Positions 8,721 through 17,652 of a stretch of DNA of 64,000 bases are shown piece by piece. Origin of the DNA: Shouchella clausii. Lineage in GTDB: Bacteria; Bacillota; Bacilli; Bacillales; Bacillaceae_D. A program made the translations under genes and the position numbers. Under the pieces are notes generated by a model, which saw only the letters and a program-made list of their open reading frames with translations, ran no database searches and was not told where the DNA came from. The DNA is taken from the NCBI RefSeq assembly GCF_002250115.1, contig NZ_CP019985.1, positions 4,092,001-4,156,000 on the forward strand, written 5' to 3'. Positions within the stretch are counted from its first letter, which is position 1; every line of letters begins with the position of its first letter.

Positions 8721-9548
8721 TTAAGTTAAATGCATACGAACAACGCGTTCCATGCATTTGCGGTTTGGTTTGCGCCCTGTCCAGTGTTCAATGGACAACG
8801 CTCCTTGATTGACAAACATGCCAATGCCATTTAAAATCCGGTTTCCTCTTTGTTTCGCTTCTTGCAAAAGCGCTGTCTCATATGGGTTATAAATTAAATC
8901 ACTAACAATCGTTGCTTGCTTAAGACGGTCTAAAGCGATCGGCTGTTTGCTCGTATCAGGGTACATACCGACTGAAGTCGTATTAATTAATACGTCGTAT
9001 GTTCCGAGCGTTGATTCCGCCTCGTTAAGCGGGATTGCCTCAATAGTCAAATGGCTAAACAGCTGCGCCAGCTCCTGGGCTTTTTCCGCCGTCCGGTTTG
9101 AAACAGAAATAGTGGCACGTTGTTTGCCGAGGGCGTGGATTACAGCCCTCGCCGCGCCTCCTGCACCAATGACAAGCACACGCCTTCCTGTAAGCGATTG
9201 GTCGCTTACAACCGGCAGAAGGGATTCGATGTAACCATCCGCATCTGTGTTTTTGCCGACCCAACGGCCGTCCTGACAAACGACTGTATTGACCGCCCCC
9301 ATCGCTTCGGCATCTTCATCAATTTCGTCTAAATAGTCGATGATTGCGACTTTATGGGGAATGGTTACATTAAACCCGTCGATGCCTTGCGCTTTCATTG
9401 TACGTATAGCATTTCCCAATTCCTGAGGAGAAATGTCATAGGCACAATAAACAGCGTCTAACCCCATATCTTTGTAGGCTGCTTCATGCATGACTGGGCT
9501 TTTGCTATGGCCTAGTGGATGACCAATTAAACCAAATTGACGGGTCAT
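8721..9548 (-). CDS. aroE: Shikimate dehydrogenase
   Basis: 275 residues. The ATG at 9548 is chosen over a GTG at 9557 because AGGAGG lies eight bases before the ATG and would abut the GTG. Substrate-binding N-terminus GLIGHPLGHSKSP, catalytic lysine motif NVTIPHK, and NADP-binding GAGGAARAV are all present. Reduces 3-dehydroshikimate in aromatic amino acid synthesis. In the yqe operon between yqeH and yhbY, as in B. subtilis. Confidence 0.95.
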   Translation of the reverse strand: MTRQFGLIGHPLGHSKSPVMHEAAYKDMGLDAVYCAYDISPQELGNAIRTMKAQGIDGFNVTIPHKVAIIDYLDEIDEDAEAMGAVNTVVCQDGRWVGKNTDADGYIESLLPVVSDQSLTGRRVLVIGAGGAARAVIHALGKQRATISVSNRTAEKAQELAQLFSHLTIEAIPLNEAESTLGTYDVLINTTSVGMYPDTSKQPIALDRLKQATIVSDLIYNPYETALLQEAKQRGNRILNGIGMFVNQGALSIEHWTGRKPNRKCMERVVRMHLT

Positions 9549-9571
9549 TTCCTCCACCTCCTGCTCCCTTT

Positions 9572-10690
9572 TTACGTATGGATAGAACGGCGAATCGCTA
9601 CGCCGACTTCTTTTGGGGCGTGTGCTTCAACGATGGCGCCTTCCGTCTGAATCCGAATCCATCCTAACCCTGAGAAGACAATATCCATTGGCTCTTTGCC
9701 AACTTTAAACGAATGCTTCACGAGTGGGCGAACTTGTTCACCATCTTCTTTATACGGAGGGACAAGCAGTTCGCCTCCATGCTTGCTGTACAAGTCATCT
9801 GCTTTTTCCATTTTGGTGCGGTGAATATGCAAACGATTTGCCGCATAAACAATAAACGAGGAAGGCGGCCCCTTTACAAAATCAAATCGGGCTAAGCCCC
9901 CTAAAAAAAGGGTCTGTCCTTCTTTTAATTGATACACAATTGGTTTGATTTCTTTTTTGGGCGTAATTTCCTTTAGCCCTTTTACACTAAGCAAATGGGC
10001 ATATTGGTGGCGATTAACCAGTCCAGGTGTATCCACCAACGACTTGCCATCGCCTAGAGGAATATCAATCATCGCCAGTGTCGTCCCTGGAAAGTGAGAA
10101 GTCGTAATCATCGCTTCACCCGTTTGTCCATGCATAGCGAGGATTCGGTTGATAAACGATGACTTGCCAACATTCGTACAGCCAACGACATAAACATCTC
10201 GGCCTCTTCGCATGTCGTCAATCGTTAAAGCGACATCATCAATCCCTTCCCCGGTCACAGTACTCATTAATTTTACTTCAAGTGGCTTTAACCCTAAGTC
10301 ACTCGCTGATTTTTTAAGCCAGTTTGTCAACTTGTTGCGGTTCGTCGATTTAGGAAGAAGGTCAACTTTATTAGCCACAAGCAACACAGGGTTTTTACCA
10401 ACAAACCGTTGGGCACCTGAAATCCAACTGCCATAGAAATCGACGACGTCAACAACTTTTACAATTAATGCCTTTTTATGGTGAAGGGACGCAAACATCG
10501 CTTGAAAATCTTCATCGCCAATTGAAACCGGCTCAATTTCATTGTAATGTTTAAGCCTGTAACACCGTTTGCAAACTACTACGTCTCGCTTTAAAGCCGA
10601 TTCTGGTGCGTAACCAAGCTTTTTCGGATCTTCCGTTTGAATGGAGACACCACAACCTGAGCAGTGCCATTCTTCCTTCGATTCCGTCAT
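9572..10690 (-). CDS. yqeH: YqeH circularly permuted ribosome-assembly GTPase
   Basis: 372 residues. An N-terminal zinc finger (CSGCGV, then VCKRCYRLKHYN) precedes a GTPase domain with permuted motif order: NKVDLLPK (G4) near residue 107 comes before GCTNVGKSSFINR (G1) near 170 and DTPGLV (G3). YqeH is needed for 30S assembly. Its start overlaps yqeG by 4 bases. Confidence 0.95.
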   Translation of the reverse strand: MTESKEEWHCSGCGVSIQTEDPKKLGYAPESALKRDVVVCKRCYRLKHYNEIEPVSIGDEDFQAMFASLHHKKALIVKVVDVVDFYGSWISGAQRFVGKNPVLLVANKVDLLPKSTNRNKLTNWLKKSASDLGLKPLEVKLMSTVTGEGIDDVALTIDDMRRGRDVYVVGCTNVGKSSFINRILAMHGQTGEAMITTSHFPGTTLAMIDIPLGDGKSLVDTPGLVNRHQYAHLLSVKGLKEITPKKEIKPIVYQLKEGQTLFLGGLARFDFVKGPPSSFIVYAANRLHIHRTKMEKADDLYSKHGGELLVPPYKEDGEQVRPLVKHSFKVGKEPMDIVFSGLGWIRIQTEGAIVEAHAPKEVGVAIRRSIHT

Positions 10691-11208
10691 GCCTCATCCT
10701 CCCAATGTATGTACCCTTTTCTTCTCATCCATTTTAATACAATCCGTTCAACACGTCGATTTACTTTTGTCATCCAACCATCGGTGCTTGCAACTGGCAC
10801 GACCAAAATCGTATACAGCCCCGCACGGTTACCGCCGAGAACATCTGTAAATATTTGATCACCAATAACGACTGCTTCATCAGTACGAACCCCCATTTGT
10901 GAGCACGCCTGCCTAAACGCTCTTCTCATAGGCTTTTTAGCGCTATGGATAAAAACCACTTTCTCAGGGTCACAAAAAGTTTTTACCCGCTTTTCATTGT
11001 TGTTTGACACAATCGTTACGTGTAAGCCTGTTTTTTCAAGTTCTTTCAACCATTGTTTGACTTCTGGTGTCGCGCCTGGCCGGTGCCATTCAACTAAAGT
11101 ATTATCTAAATCGGTAATGACCGCTTTTATTCCACGGTCACGGAGCGCATTCAAGTCAATGTCATAAATGCTTTTTACGTATTGATTAGGGAGTAACTCG
11201 CTGAACAC
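10687..11208 (-). CDS. yqeG: YqeG family HAD-type phosphatase
   Basis: 173 residues. HAD motif I is ITDLDNTLVEW (two aspartates), motif II VSNNNEKRV, and motif IV GDQIFTDVLGGNRAG. Physiological substrate not established. First gene of the nine-gene minus-strand operon ending with yqeM; 390 bp of non-coding sequence upstream separates it from sda. Confidence 0.92.
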   Translation of the reverse strand: MFSELLPNQYVKSIYDIDLNALRDRGIKAVITDLDNTLVEWHRPGATPEVKQWLKELEKTGLHVTIVSNNNEKRVKTFCDPEKVVFIHSAKKPMRRAFRQACSQMGVRTDEAVVIGDQIFTDVLGGNRAGLYTILVVPVASTDGWMTKVNRRVERIVLKWMRRKGYIHWEDEA

Positions 11209-11377
11209 ATCAGCACCTCATTTCTAAACATTCCACATTCACTAACCAATCATCAACTATACCGTTCATCCCCCATTTTATCAAACAAAACCCTTTTTTA
11301 TAAAGCTTCTTATTCATGATTCGACAAAAACCATTACGAACGAAAAACTTTTCGACAAATACACCCACGCCCATTCC

Positions 11378-11477
11378 TGTGGATAACTTTGTTCACTTTA
11401 TAAACACTTGTATATTAGGAGTTTGAGACAAAAACCCACAAAATGCTAACAGGTTATCAACGAGTTCATGTGGATAA
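11378..11477. promoter_or_regulatory. DnaA-box cluster upstream of sda
   Basis: TGTGGATAA, the reverse complement of the consensus DnaA box TTATCCACA, occurs exactly at 11378-11386 and 11469-11477. TTATCAACG (11454-11462, two mismatches) and TTATAAACA (11398-11406, one mismatch to TTATNCACA) are weaker candidates between them. In B. subtilis DnaA controls sda through boxes at its promoter, so an equivalent role is likely. The remainder of 11209-11598 shows no gene. Confidence 0.8.
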
Positions 11478-11485
11478 ACGAACGG

Positions 11486-11514
11486 TTGTTCTAGTCCCTG
11501 ATACATGATAGGAT
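11486..11514 (+). promoter_or_regulatory. Candidate sda promoter
   Basis: TTGTTC (11486-11491) and TAGGAT (11509-11514) are separated by 17 bases. The nearest perfect DnaA box ends nine bases upstream of the -35. Both hexamers are imperfect. Confidence 0.4.
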
Positions 11515-11598
11515 TTGATTAATCATATAAGTGATTGCAAGGTCGCGGTCATTTCTATCGACGAGGAGGTGAACCTGCTGACGCTTTAGCGGGGTACA

Positions 11599-11739
11599 AT
11601 GGAAAATTTATCGGACGAGTTGCTAATTGAAACGTACCATAAAGCCATTGAGCTTGAACTTAACCAAGACTTCATTGATTTGATTCACGATGAACTCCTT
11701 AGGCGTTCATTAACGGACAGGATTAAACTCTCTTCATAA
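11599..11739 (+). CDS. sda: Sda sporulation checkpoint inhibitor
   Basis: 46 residues, the length of functional Sda. The protein begins [16 protein letters not shown] and continues as two amphipathic helices ([18 protein letters not shown]), matching B. subtilis Sda ([29 protein letters not shown]). Sda binds the histidine kinase KinA and delays sporulation during replication stress. The ribosome site before ATG 11599 is short (GGGG, four bases away). A far better GAGGAGGTGA at 11563-11572 faces a six-codon GTG frame ending TAG at 11589, ten bases before sda, so coupling through a minicistron is possible. Confidence 0.9.
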   Translation: MENLSDELLIETYHKAIELELNQDFIDLIHDELLRRSLTDRIKLSS

Positions 11740-11772
11740 AGATTGATAGAAATAGCCCGCCTTGTGAGCCTT

Positions 11773-11810
11773 GAAGAAAAAGACGACTTTTAAAAGTCGT
11801 CTTTTTCTTC
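11773..11810. terminator. 38-bp perfect palindrome, bidirectional terminator
   Basis: Bases 11773-11791 and 11792-11810 are exact reverse complements, centred on TTTTAAAA, with AGACGAC/GTCGTCT stem cores and A/T-rich flanks on both sides. It serves sda on the plus strand and overlaps the last codons of the minus-strand small ORF. Confidence 0.75.
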
Positions 11811-11996
11811 TGTCTCTTTTGGCAAAAGCTTTATATATTCACGCGGCGCAAATTCAACTGAATCATACCCTTGTATAGTGAAGCCTTCCCTTTTTTCTTT
11901 CCACGTTTTATCCATATCCTGATCCAGCCACCAACTGCCTAGAAAAATGACCGTAAATACGACCCCACATAAGATCCCTTTCGTTTGAGTTCGAAT
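11790..11996 (-). CDS. Small single-span membrane protein, non-canonical start
   Basis: An open frame of about 68 residues: a short basic N-terminus, one hydrophobic segment (GILCGVVFTVIFLGSWWL), then a charged tail (WKEKREGF to LLPKETEEKDDF). No ATG, GTG or TTG precedes the membrane segment after the in-frame stop; the best initiation site is ATT at 11996, seven bases after AAGGCGGGG. The first ATG (11915) would lose the membrane helix. Either ATT is used or a frameshift joins it to the out-of-frame ATG just upstream. Not recognised; its stop lies inside the shared palindrome. Confidence 0.35.
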   Translation of the reverse strand: MRTQTKGILCGVVFTVIFLGSWWLDQDMDKTWKEKREGFTIQGYDSVEFAPREYIKLLPKETEEKDDF

Positions 11997-12134
11997 GGAA
12001 CATCCCCGCCTTCTTTTTTACATATAGCGTGGTCTGATTAAGGGTCCATTTATACATTTTAAACTAAATAACAAAAAATTTTAGGTTCTCCTTACGCCTT
12101 CTATCCTATTTAATAGATAAGTCAAACATCGTAA

Positions 12135-12154
12135 ATCCTTGGTACACTAAGGAT
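12135..12154. repeat. Inverted repeat upstream of the Mrp operon
   Basis: ATCCTT and AAGGAT flank GGTACACT, followed seven bases later by a run of T (about 12162-12171). It could be an operator or a weak terminator. A TATAAT at 12176-12181 follows but has no convincing -35. Confidence 0.35.
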
Positions 12155-12236
12155 GCACGGCTTTTTTTTTTGCGTTATAATGGCTGAGATCGTACTAAAT
12201 CGATTGTTCCTATTTTCATTTCAAAGGAGGTCAGGC

Positions 12237-14648
12237 ATGTCCAGTTTGCATATCGCCATCCTCATTCCATTTATGATGGCTATTCTTATACCAATTATTT
12301 ACCCGTATACAAAAAAAATCCATACTGGTTGGTTCGTCCTATTGGTTCCAACTGCCCTATTCCTGTACTTTTTAACGTTTTTACCGACAACGACAGAAGG
12401 CGGTTACGAGTACGTTTCCCTTTCCTGGGTTCCCTCACTTGGGATTAATGTGGATTTGTATGTTGACGGCCTTAGTTTACTATTTGCCTTGTTAATTACA
12501 GGAATTGGTGCATTGGTCGTATTGTACTCCATTTACTACTTGGACAAAGCGTCAGAACGTCTTCATCACTTTTACGTTTACTTGCTCATGTTTATGGGGG
12601 CTATGGTTGGCGTCGTGTTGTCCGATAATTTAATTGTTTTGTATATCTTTTGGGAACTAACCAGCCTTGCTTCAGCGCTGCTTATTAGCTATTGGTTCCA
12701 TCGAAAAGCGTCCGTATATGGTGCCCAAAAATCAATGCTGATCACCGTGTTCGGTGGCTTTGCGATGCTAGCCGGCTTTTGTATCCTCTACGGTATGACA
12801 GGCACATTCAGTGTCCGTGACATTATTGCGCAAACAGAAGGCATGGCCGGTAGCACACTCTTTTTAGCGGCGATGATTTTAGTACTGCTTGGCGCTTTTA
12901 CTAAGTCAGCGCAATTCCCGTTCCATATTTGGTTGCCTGATGCAATGGAAGCGCCTACTCCGGTGTCCGCCTATTTGCATTCAGCCACGATGGTGAAAGC
13001 GGGCATTTATTTAGTAGCCCGTTTAACGCCTGTGTTCGGCGGCGACGCTGTATGGTTTTGGACATTGGTGATTGCCGGGCTTGTTACACTGACATACGGA
13101 TCAATTACGGCTGTGCGCCAAAAAGATTTAAAAGGGATCTTGGCCTACTCAACCATCAGCCAACTAGGGCTGATCATGAGCTTGCTTGGAGTCGGTTCGG
13201 CTGCCATTTATATGGAATCAGGAGAAGGGGCCCTCTTTTATTCACTTGCTATAACGACTGCTGTCTTCCATTTGCTAAACCACGCGACTTTTAAAGGCAG
13301 TTTGTTTATGGCAGTTGGCATTATCGACCATGAAACCGGCACTAGGGATATCCGCAAATTAGGCGGATTAATGACGATCATGCCAATCACTTTTGCGATT
13401 TCAGCAATAGGGCTGGCTTCCATGGCTGGATTGCCGCCATTTAATGGCTTTCTTTCAAAAGAAATGTTTTTTACGAGCTTGCTGCGGGCAACTGAGGGCG
13501 ATTTCTTTTCATTAGAAACGATAGGCTTTCTGCTTCCTGTTATTGCTTGGGTTGCTAGTGTGTTTACGTTTCTGTACTGTGCAGTCACATTTTTCAAGAC
13601 GTTCTTCGGAAAATTCGAGCAAAGCCATTACGAAAAGCCCGTACATGAAGCTCCTTTCGGAATGCTGATTAGCCCAGTGATCCTAGTAGCCTTAGTTGTT
13701 ACGCTTGGTATATTTCCAAATATCGTCGCTCAATCGCTTGTTGCTCCCGCTGTCACTAGCATACTTCCCCGTTTTTCTGTGGACGAGCTTGACATCAAGT
13801 TCTCGCTATGGCACGGGATTAATACAGAATTACTAATGACATTGGCTATCATTTTATGCGGAAGCGTGCTCTTGATCACGATGAAAAAATGGTCGCAGTT
13901 TAACATCTATAAACGTGAAAGAGACCCACTCCATTGGTTTTACGATCAAGGCTTAGATGGTCTTATTCACTTTTCGCAAACCGTCACAAGAGTGCAAATG
14001 ACAGGGTTGCTAAGGGACTATTTTGTTTATATGTGTGCGTTTATCCTTTTGCTCCTCGGTTGGACATTTTGGTATGCCGATGCATGGTCTTTTAACATAA
14101 GTTCCGTAGCGACAACTCCATTTTTTGTCTATATCGTAACAGCAGTGTTTATAGTGACGGCTTTGTGCCTACCGTTTATTCAAAAACGGATGACATTGAT
14201 TATCTTTGCAGGAATCATCGGCTACATTATGGCACTCTATTTTGCGATGTTTCGCGCACCGGACTTGGCGCTTACACAGCTTTTAATTGAAACGGTAACG
14301 GTTGTGCTATTAATGCTAGCATTCAGGCACTTGCCAGAAATGGCGCCGGAAAAGGCAGCTCCTACAAAAAAACTGGGCAATATTGTGATTTCAGCTGCTG
14401 TCGGGGTAACCATTACGGTTGTTGGTATTAGCGCTTATTCGCTTGGCACCGATGCCAATTTCTCGTCGATCTCCGACTATTACATCGAAAACGTTTATAA
14501 ACTCGGAGGCGGAACCAATATGGTAAACGTCATCCTCGTTGATTTCCGGGGGCTTGATACAATGCTTGAAGTCCTTGTGCTTGGCATTGTCTCACTTGCC
14601 GTCATCATGTTAATCAAACACCGCTTTAAAGGAGGGGAAGATGTGTGA
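12237..14648 (+). CDS. mrpA: Mrp antiporter subunit A
   Basis: 803 residues from ATG 12237, behind AAAGGAGG; an upstream in-frame start at 12153 has no ribosome site and matches no family N-terminus (family begins SLHIAIL). Long polytopic protein related to respiratory complex I NuoL with an extra C-terminal MrpB-like domain (about 690-803). Conserved proton-path residues sit in contexts such as LYIFWELTSLAS and FPFHIWLPDAMEAPTPVSA. First gene of a complete seven-gene Mrp Na+/H+ antiporter operon, essential for cytoplasmic pH control in alkaliphiles. The stop overlaps the mrpB start. Confidence 0.96.
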   Translation: MSSLHIAILIPFMMAILIPIIYPYTKKIHTGWFVLLVPTALFLYFLTFLPTTTEGGYEYVSLSWVPSLGINVDLYVDGLSLLFALLITGIGALVVLYSIYYLDKASERLHHFYVYLLMFMGAMVGVVLSDNLIVLYIFWELTSLASALLISYWFHRKASVYGAQKSMLITVFGGFAMLAGFCILYGMTGTFSVRDIIAQTEGMAGSTLFLAAMILVLLGAFTKSAQFPFHIWLPDAMEAPTPVSAYLHSATMVKAGIYLVARLTPVFGGDAVWFWTLVIAGLVTLTYGSITAVRQKDLKGILAYSTISQLGLIMSLLGVGSAAIYMESGEGALFYSLAITTAVFHLLNHATFKGSLFMAVGIIDHETGTRDIRKLGGLMTIMPITFAISAIGLASMAGLPPFNGFLSKEMFFTSLLRATEGDFFSLETIGFLLPVIAWVASVFTFLYCAVTFFKTFFGKFEQSHYEKPVHEAPFGMLISPVILVALVVTLGIFPNIVAQSLVAPAVTSILPRFSVDELDIKFSLWHGINTELLMTLAIILCGSVLLITMKKWSQFNIYKRERDPLHWFYDQGLDGLIHFSQTVTRVQMTGLLRDYFVYMCAFILLLLGWTFWYADAWSFNISSVATTPFFVYIVTAVFIVTALCLPFIQKRMTLIIFAGIIGYIMALYFAMFRAPDLALTQLLIETVTVVLLMLAFRHLPEMAPEKAAPTKKLGNIVISAAVGVTITVVGISAYSLGTDANFSSISDYYIENVYKLGGGTNMVNVILVDFRGLDTMLEVLVLGIVSLAVIMLIKHRFKGGEDV

Positions 14649-15079
14649 AGTATTCCAAATCCCATGACGTGCTTCAGCAAACGCTTATTACTGTAGCCGC
14701 CTATTTTATTCTCGCCTTTTCCTTTTACTTGTTTTTTGCCGGGCATAATGATCCAGGTGGAGGGTTCATTGGCGGATTAATGGCTGCCTGTGCCTTTATC
14801 CTTATATATGTCGTTTTTGACCGTAAAAAAGCCCACGAAGCAATCAAGATTTCATTTGTGCCATTTATTGCGGTTGGCTTGTTGCTGACAATTGCCGTAG
14901 GTTTTATTGGCATCCTGTTTGGACAGGCTTATTTGGAACAATTTTTCGACTACTTCCATTTCCCCTTTTTTGGTAAAGTCGAATTAACGACCGCATTGCC
15001 TTTCGACTTAGGTATCTTTTTTGTAGTCGTAGCAATGGCAATGGTTGTAACCCTAACGATTGCGGAGGATAAAGGCTAA
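14645..15079 (+). CDS. mrpB: Mrp antiporter subunit B
   Basis: 144 residues, start GTG overlapping the mrpA stop (GTGA). Four membrane segments; the GHNDPGGGFIGGLMAA motif is the hallmark of MrpB-type proteins. Ends TAATG, sharing bases with the mrpC start. Confidence 0.95.
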   Translation: MKYSKSHDVLQQTLITVAAYFILAFSFYLFFAGHNDPGGGFIGGLMAACAFILIYVVFDRKKAHEAIKISFVPFIAVGLLLTIAVGFIGILFGQAYLEQFFDYFHFPFFGKVELTTALPFDLGIFFVVVAMAMVVTLTIAEDKG

Positions 15080-15417
15080 TGGAAATTTTAATGTTTATCG
15101 TCATCGGCGTTTTTTTCGCGATCGGCACTTATCTTCTGCTAGCACGGAGCTTGCTACGTGTGATTGTGTCGTTAATGATTCTTTCACACGGCGCCCATTT
15201 GCTGCTTTTGACGATGGCTGGCCTAAATGCTGAAGCTCCACCACTTGAGCATATGGCAGACGGCGGCTACACAGACCCGCTCCCGCAAGCGCTTATTTTG
15301 ACAGCGATTGTCATTAGTTTTGGAATCACTGCCTTTCTTGTTGTGCTTGGCTACCGGACGTACAAAGTGCATAACACCGACGACTTAGAGAAATTAAGGG
15401 GTTCTGCCGATGAATAA
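15079..15417 (+). CDS. mrpC: Mrp antiporter subunit C
   Basis: 112 residues, three membrane helices, homologous to complex I NuoK. The conserved segments LILTAIVISFGITAF and GAHLLLL are present. Overlaps mrpB by one base and mrpD by 8. Confidence 0.95.
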   Translation: MEILMFIVIGVFFAIGTYLLLARSLLRVIVSLMILSHGAHLLLLTMAGLNAEAPPLEHMADGGYTDPLPQALILTAIVISFGITAFLVVLGYRTYKVHNTDDLEKLRGSADE

Positions 15418-16891
15418 TATGCTAATCATTCCTGTTATTTTGCCATTTGCGGTAGGAGCAACTTTGATATTATTTGCCAAATATCGCAAGGCGCAGCGCT
15501 TTATTAGCTTGCTCGCCTCTATTGCGATACTGGCAAGCGCGCTGTTTCTCGCATATGACGCTTATACAAATGGCATTACAACGCTCGAGTTCGGAAATTG
15601 GAATGCCCCATTCGGCATTGTATTCGTATCAGATTTGTTTTCCACATTTATGGTGCTTCTCTCTGCTATTATCGGGCTAGTTTGTTTGCTTTTCGCCTTC
15701 TGTACCATCCACCCTGAACGGGAAAAGTTTTATTTCTACCCCTTTTACTTCTTTCTGTTAACTGGAGTAAACGGCGCTTTTCTCACTGGGGATTTATTTA
15801 ACTTGTTTGTTTTCTTTGAAGTGATGCTGTTGTCATCCTATGCGTTAATCGTTATTGGAGGAACAGGCTACCAATTGCGAGAATCGTTTAAGTATGCAGC
15901 GATCAACGTATTTGCTTCCATACTCTTTTTAGTTGGCGTCGCCTACCTTTATGGGATTACAGGCACGTTAAATATGGCCCACTTAGCGGTTCGGATTGGG
16001 GAAATGGAACAAACAGGGGCTTTGCAAGTGGTAGCGATGATTTTCTTTATTGTATTTGCGATGAAAGGAGCGTTATTTCCCCTTTATTTCTGGCTTCCCC
16101 GCTCTTATTACGGGCCGCCAGCAGCGATTGCCGCCCTGTTTGGCGGATTGTTGACGAAGGTTGGCATTTATGCGATCATCCGAACATTTACGCTGATTTT
16201 TACAAATGACCCAGGGTTTACCCATACGTTCATTTTATGGATTGCAGGATTGACGATGTTTTTTGGTGTCCTTGGAGCCGTATCGCAATTTGATTTCAAA
16301 CGGATTCTTTCCTACCATATCATTAGCCAAGTTGGTTATATGGTAATGGGCCTTGGCCTCTATACACGGGCCGCTATTGCTGGAGCAGTCTTTTACATTG
16401 CTCACCATATCATAGTCAAAACAGCGCTCTTTCTGTTTGCTGGAGCAACCGAAAAAGTGACGGGCACAACTGATATTAAGCAAATGGGCGGCTTGCTCAA
16501 AACACATCCTTGGCTAGCGTGGCTCTTTTTAATCAGCGCATTATCCCTTGCTGGGATTCCTCCATTGAGCGGCTTTTTCAGCAAATTCCCGCTCATCTTA
16601 GAAAGCTTAGTAATTGAAAGTTACGGGATCGCCTTTGTCGCGTTGCTCGTCGGCTTATTGACGTTGTTTTCAATGATCAAGATTTTTGTATATGCGTTCT
16701 GGGGAAAACAAGCACATACAGACGAACAGGCGTCTATTTCCGTAACAAAGCTCTTGCTGCCAATCGTTCCTCTGGTAATGTTAACGATTGCCCTAGGCAT
16801 TGCTGCTGAACCTGTATTTACTTATTCGCTTGCTGTAGCAGACCAGCTACTCAATCCGGAAATTTACATTCAATCTGTTTTGGGAGAGTGA
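15410..16891 (+). CDS. mrpD: Mrp antiporter subunit D
   Basis: 493 residues, polytopic and related to NuoM/NuoN. Characteristic segments include FVFFEVMLLSSYALIV (membrane glutamate), MKGALFPLYFWLPRSYYGPP (lysine and proline-rich loop) and SYHIISQVGYMVMG. With MrpA it forms the likely cation and proton pathways. Confidence 0.95.
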   Translation: MNNMLIIPVILPFAVGATLILFAKYRKAQRFISLLASIAILASALFLAYDAYTNGITTLEFGNWNAPFGIVFVSDLFSTFMVLLSAIIGLVCLLFAFCTIHPEREKFYFYPFYFFLLTGVNGAFLTGDLFNLFVFFEVMLLSSYALIVIGGTGYQLRESFKYAAINVFASILFLVGVAYLYGITGTLNMAHLAVRIGEMEQTGALQVVAMIFFIVFAMKGALFPLYFWLPRSYYGPPAAIAALFGGLLTKVGIYAIIRTFTLIFTNDPGFTHTFILWIAGLTMFFGVLGAVSQFDFKRILSYHIISQVGYMVMGLGLYTRAAIAGAVFYIAHHIIVKTALFLFAGATEKVTGTTDIKQMGGLLKTHPWLAWLFLISALSLAGIPPLSGFFSKFPLILESLVIESYGIAFVALLVGLLTLFSMIKIFVYAFWGKQAHTDEQASISVTKLLLPIVPLVMLTIALGIAAEPVFTYSLAVADQLLNPEIYIQSVLGE

Positions 16892-16895
16892 GATT

Positions 16896-17384
16896 ATGGC
16901 ATTTCAATTAATCATAAATACGTTAGTTGCGTTTTTGTGGATGCTCTTTCAAAACAGTTTTACCGCCCAGACTTTCGTCTTTGGTTATGTCATAGGGATG
17001 CTTGTCGTTCTTTGTTTAATCCGTTTTAAAGGCCGCTATTTTTACATGCTTCGCGTTTGGTCCTTTTTAAAGCTAATGGGTGTGTTTGCCAAAGAATTGA
17101 CGATTGCCAACCTGGATGTTGCCAAAATTGTCATCAGCCCTAAAATGAACATTGCTCCTGGGATCATTGCCGTGCCAACTGAACTGGAGACGAGGGCGGA
17201 GAAAACTTTGTTTGCCGTCATGATGACATTGACTCCAGGAACGATGTCGATTGAGTTTTCAGAAGACGGTCGCTACATTTTTGTCCATGCCTTAAATGCC
17301 GAAGACAAAGATGGGCTGGTTAAGCAAGCAAAAGATACATTTGAGGCTGGCATTTTGGAGGTGACCCGTCGCTATCATGTTTAA
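16896..17384 (+). CDS. mrpE: Mrp antiporter subunit E
   Basis: 162 residues, start 4 bases after mrpD with GGGAGTGAG just upstream. Two or three N-terminal membrane helices and a cytoplasmic domain with the family motif MMTLTPGTMS. Overlaps mrpF by 8 bases. Confidence 0.95.
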   Translation: MAFQLIINTLVAFLWMLFQNSFTAQTFVFGYVIGMLVVLCLIRFKGRYFYMLRVWSFLKLMGVFAKELTIANLDVAKIVISPKMNIAPGIIAVPTELETRAEKTLFAVMMTLTPGTMSIEFSEDGRYIFVHALNAEDKDGLVKQAKDTFEAGILEVTRRYHV

Positions 17385-17652
17385 TTTGTTGCTCTCAATT
17401 GCTTTAGTAATACTAAGCCTTGCGGCGCTCCTTTGTTTCGTCCGTGCCCTTCTTGGACCAACCAATCACGACCGCATTGTGGCCCTAGATACCGTTGGCA
17501 TCTTACTAATTGGCTTTGTCGGCATCTTAATGATCCTTCAAGACACACGCGCCTATACCGAGATTCTTCTCGTCGTAGGCATTCTCGCTTTTGTAGGCTC
17601 AGCCGCCATGGCGAAATTCCTTGAAAGGGGGAATTTGTTTGACGACGATTGA
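17377..17652 (+). CDS. mrpF: Mrp antiporter subunit F
   Basis: 91 residues, three membrane helices. Family motif RALLGPTNHDRIVALD near residue 24, with the conserved aspartate in the second helix region. Overlaps mrpG. Confidence 0.95.
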   Translation: MFNLLLSIALVILSLAALLCFVRALLGPTNHDRIVALDTVGILLIGFVGILMILQDTRAYTEILLVVGILAFVGSAAMAKFLERGNLFDDD

